The position numbers and the translations under genes were made by a program. Under the pieces are notes generated by a model. The model had not been told where the DNA came from and ran no database searches. It worked only from the letters and a program-made list of their open reading frames with translations. From Streptomyces sp. NBC_01716 (GTDB taxonomy: Bacteria > Actinomycetota > Actinomycetes > Streptomycetales > Streptomycetaceae), in assembly GCF_036248275.1 (NCBI RefSeq), contig NZ_CP109181.1, forward strand, positions 3,348,001-3,412,000: a DNA stretch of 64,000 bases, in the 5' to 3' direction. Of the stretch, positions 63,584 through 64,000 are shown piece after piece (the stretch's first letter is position 1; every line of letters starts with the position of its first letter).

Positions 63584-64000
63584 TTAGCGCTTGCTGTACT
63601 GCGGCGCCTTGCGGGCCTTCTTGAGACCGGCCTTCTTGCGCTCGACCGCGCGGTCGTCACGGCTGAGGAAGCCGGCCTTCTTCAGCGGGGCGCGGTTGTT
63701 GTCCACGTCCGCCTCGTTCAGCGAGCGGGCCACACCGAGGCGCAGCGCGCCGGCCTGGCCGGAGACGCCGCCACCCGAGATACGGGCGACGACGTCGTAG
63801 CGGTTGTCGAGTTCGAGCACCTTGAAGGGCTCGTTGACAGCCTGCTGGTGCACCTTGTTGGGGAAGTAGTCCTCAAGGGTGCGCCCGTTGATCTTCCACT
63901 TGCCGGTGCCCGGAACGATCCGGACGCGGGCGATGGCGTTCTTGCGACGGCCCAGGCCGGCGGCCGGCTGGGGGTCGCCGAAGCGGGAAGCCAGCGACTC
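63584..64000 (-). CDS. rpsI: 30S ribosomal protein S9, C-terminal part (cut by window edge)
   Basis: 139 codons are visible; the N terminus lies beyond the right edge. Translation gives [68 protein letters not shown], and the invariant basic end [29 protein letters not shown]. The terminal Lys-Arg reaches the P-site tRNA. rplM is expected immediately upstream, outside the window. Confidence 0.97.
   Translation of the reverse strand, partial: ESLASRFGDPQPAAGLGRRKNAIARVRIVPGTGKWKINGRTLEDYFPNKVHQQAVNEPFKVLELDNRYDVVARISGGGVSGQAGALRLGVARSLNEADVDNNRAPLKKAGFLSRDDRAVERKKAGLKKARKAPQYSKR

Overview
The window is chromosomal DNA of a Streptomyces or a very close relative. The evidence is very high GC, third-codon-position GC bias, GTG and TTG starts, and a diagnostic block of developmental genes: whiD, bldM and the ECF sigma gene shbA beside guaB. 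The backbone matches, from memory, the S. coelicolor neighbourhood that runs from rpsI/glmM/glmS through alr and the tsa genes to groES/groEL1, whiD/bldM, guaB and glpD. No alignment was run, so the synteny is recalled, not computed.

Region by region. 1-9779: the start of a Ser/Thr kinase, glpD, a nucleotide-sugar dehydrogenase paralogue without its catalytic Cys, a small membrane protein, two IMP-dehydrogenase-family genes, shbA, bldM (with a near-perfect sigma-BldN promoter) and divergent whiD. 9911-18421: a LysR regulator facing a MOSC protein, an SDR and a 2-hydroxyacid dehydrogenase, then groES-groEL under two CIRCE operators, a polysaccharide deacetylase lipoprotein and a methyltransferase. 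18626-22119: a polymorphic toxin (Tox-REase-5-like nuclease behind membrane and Flp-pilin-like segments), an Imm52-like immunity protein and a coupled third gene. 22141-25275: two small membrane proteins and an ECF42-type sigma factor/YciI pair with a matching promoter. 25399-31978: the threonylcarbamoyl-adenosine and alanine racemase genes (alr, a hydrolase, tsaE, tsaB, rimI, tsaD), interrupted by a tiny gene behind an iron box.

32054 to about 54050 looks like an accessory region between alr and nnr. It holds a GH43-like secreted protein, debris of an ATP-grasp peptide (graspetide-type) maturation locus (methyltransferase intact; ATP-grasp and CutA truncated), and a compact putative biosynthetic cluster (GT4, an unknown 461-aa protein, a catalytically complete nucleotide-sugar dehydrogenase, GT2, a TauD-like oxygenase). 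Next to the cluster are five evenly spaced GTACG-type repeats, two TPR-type XRE regulators and several decayed genes (DUF5753 regulator, ABC transporter). After these come a DUF916 membrane protein paired with a secreted phosphoesterase that ends in a WxL-like domain, a HupE/UreJ-like protein, a lipoprotein and a LysR/SDR pair.

54079-64000 returns to core genes: nnr, acpS, glmS, a large hypothetical, coaA, a DUF389 protein, glmM and the 3' part of rpsI. glmS and glmM together supply the amino-sugar precursor for cell wall synthesis. The best candidates for under-described biology are the 35-41 kb cluster with its repeats, the pilin-like toxin, the WxL/DUF916 phosphoesterase pair, and the Cys-less dehydrogenase paralogue.
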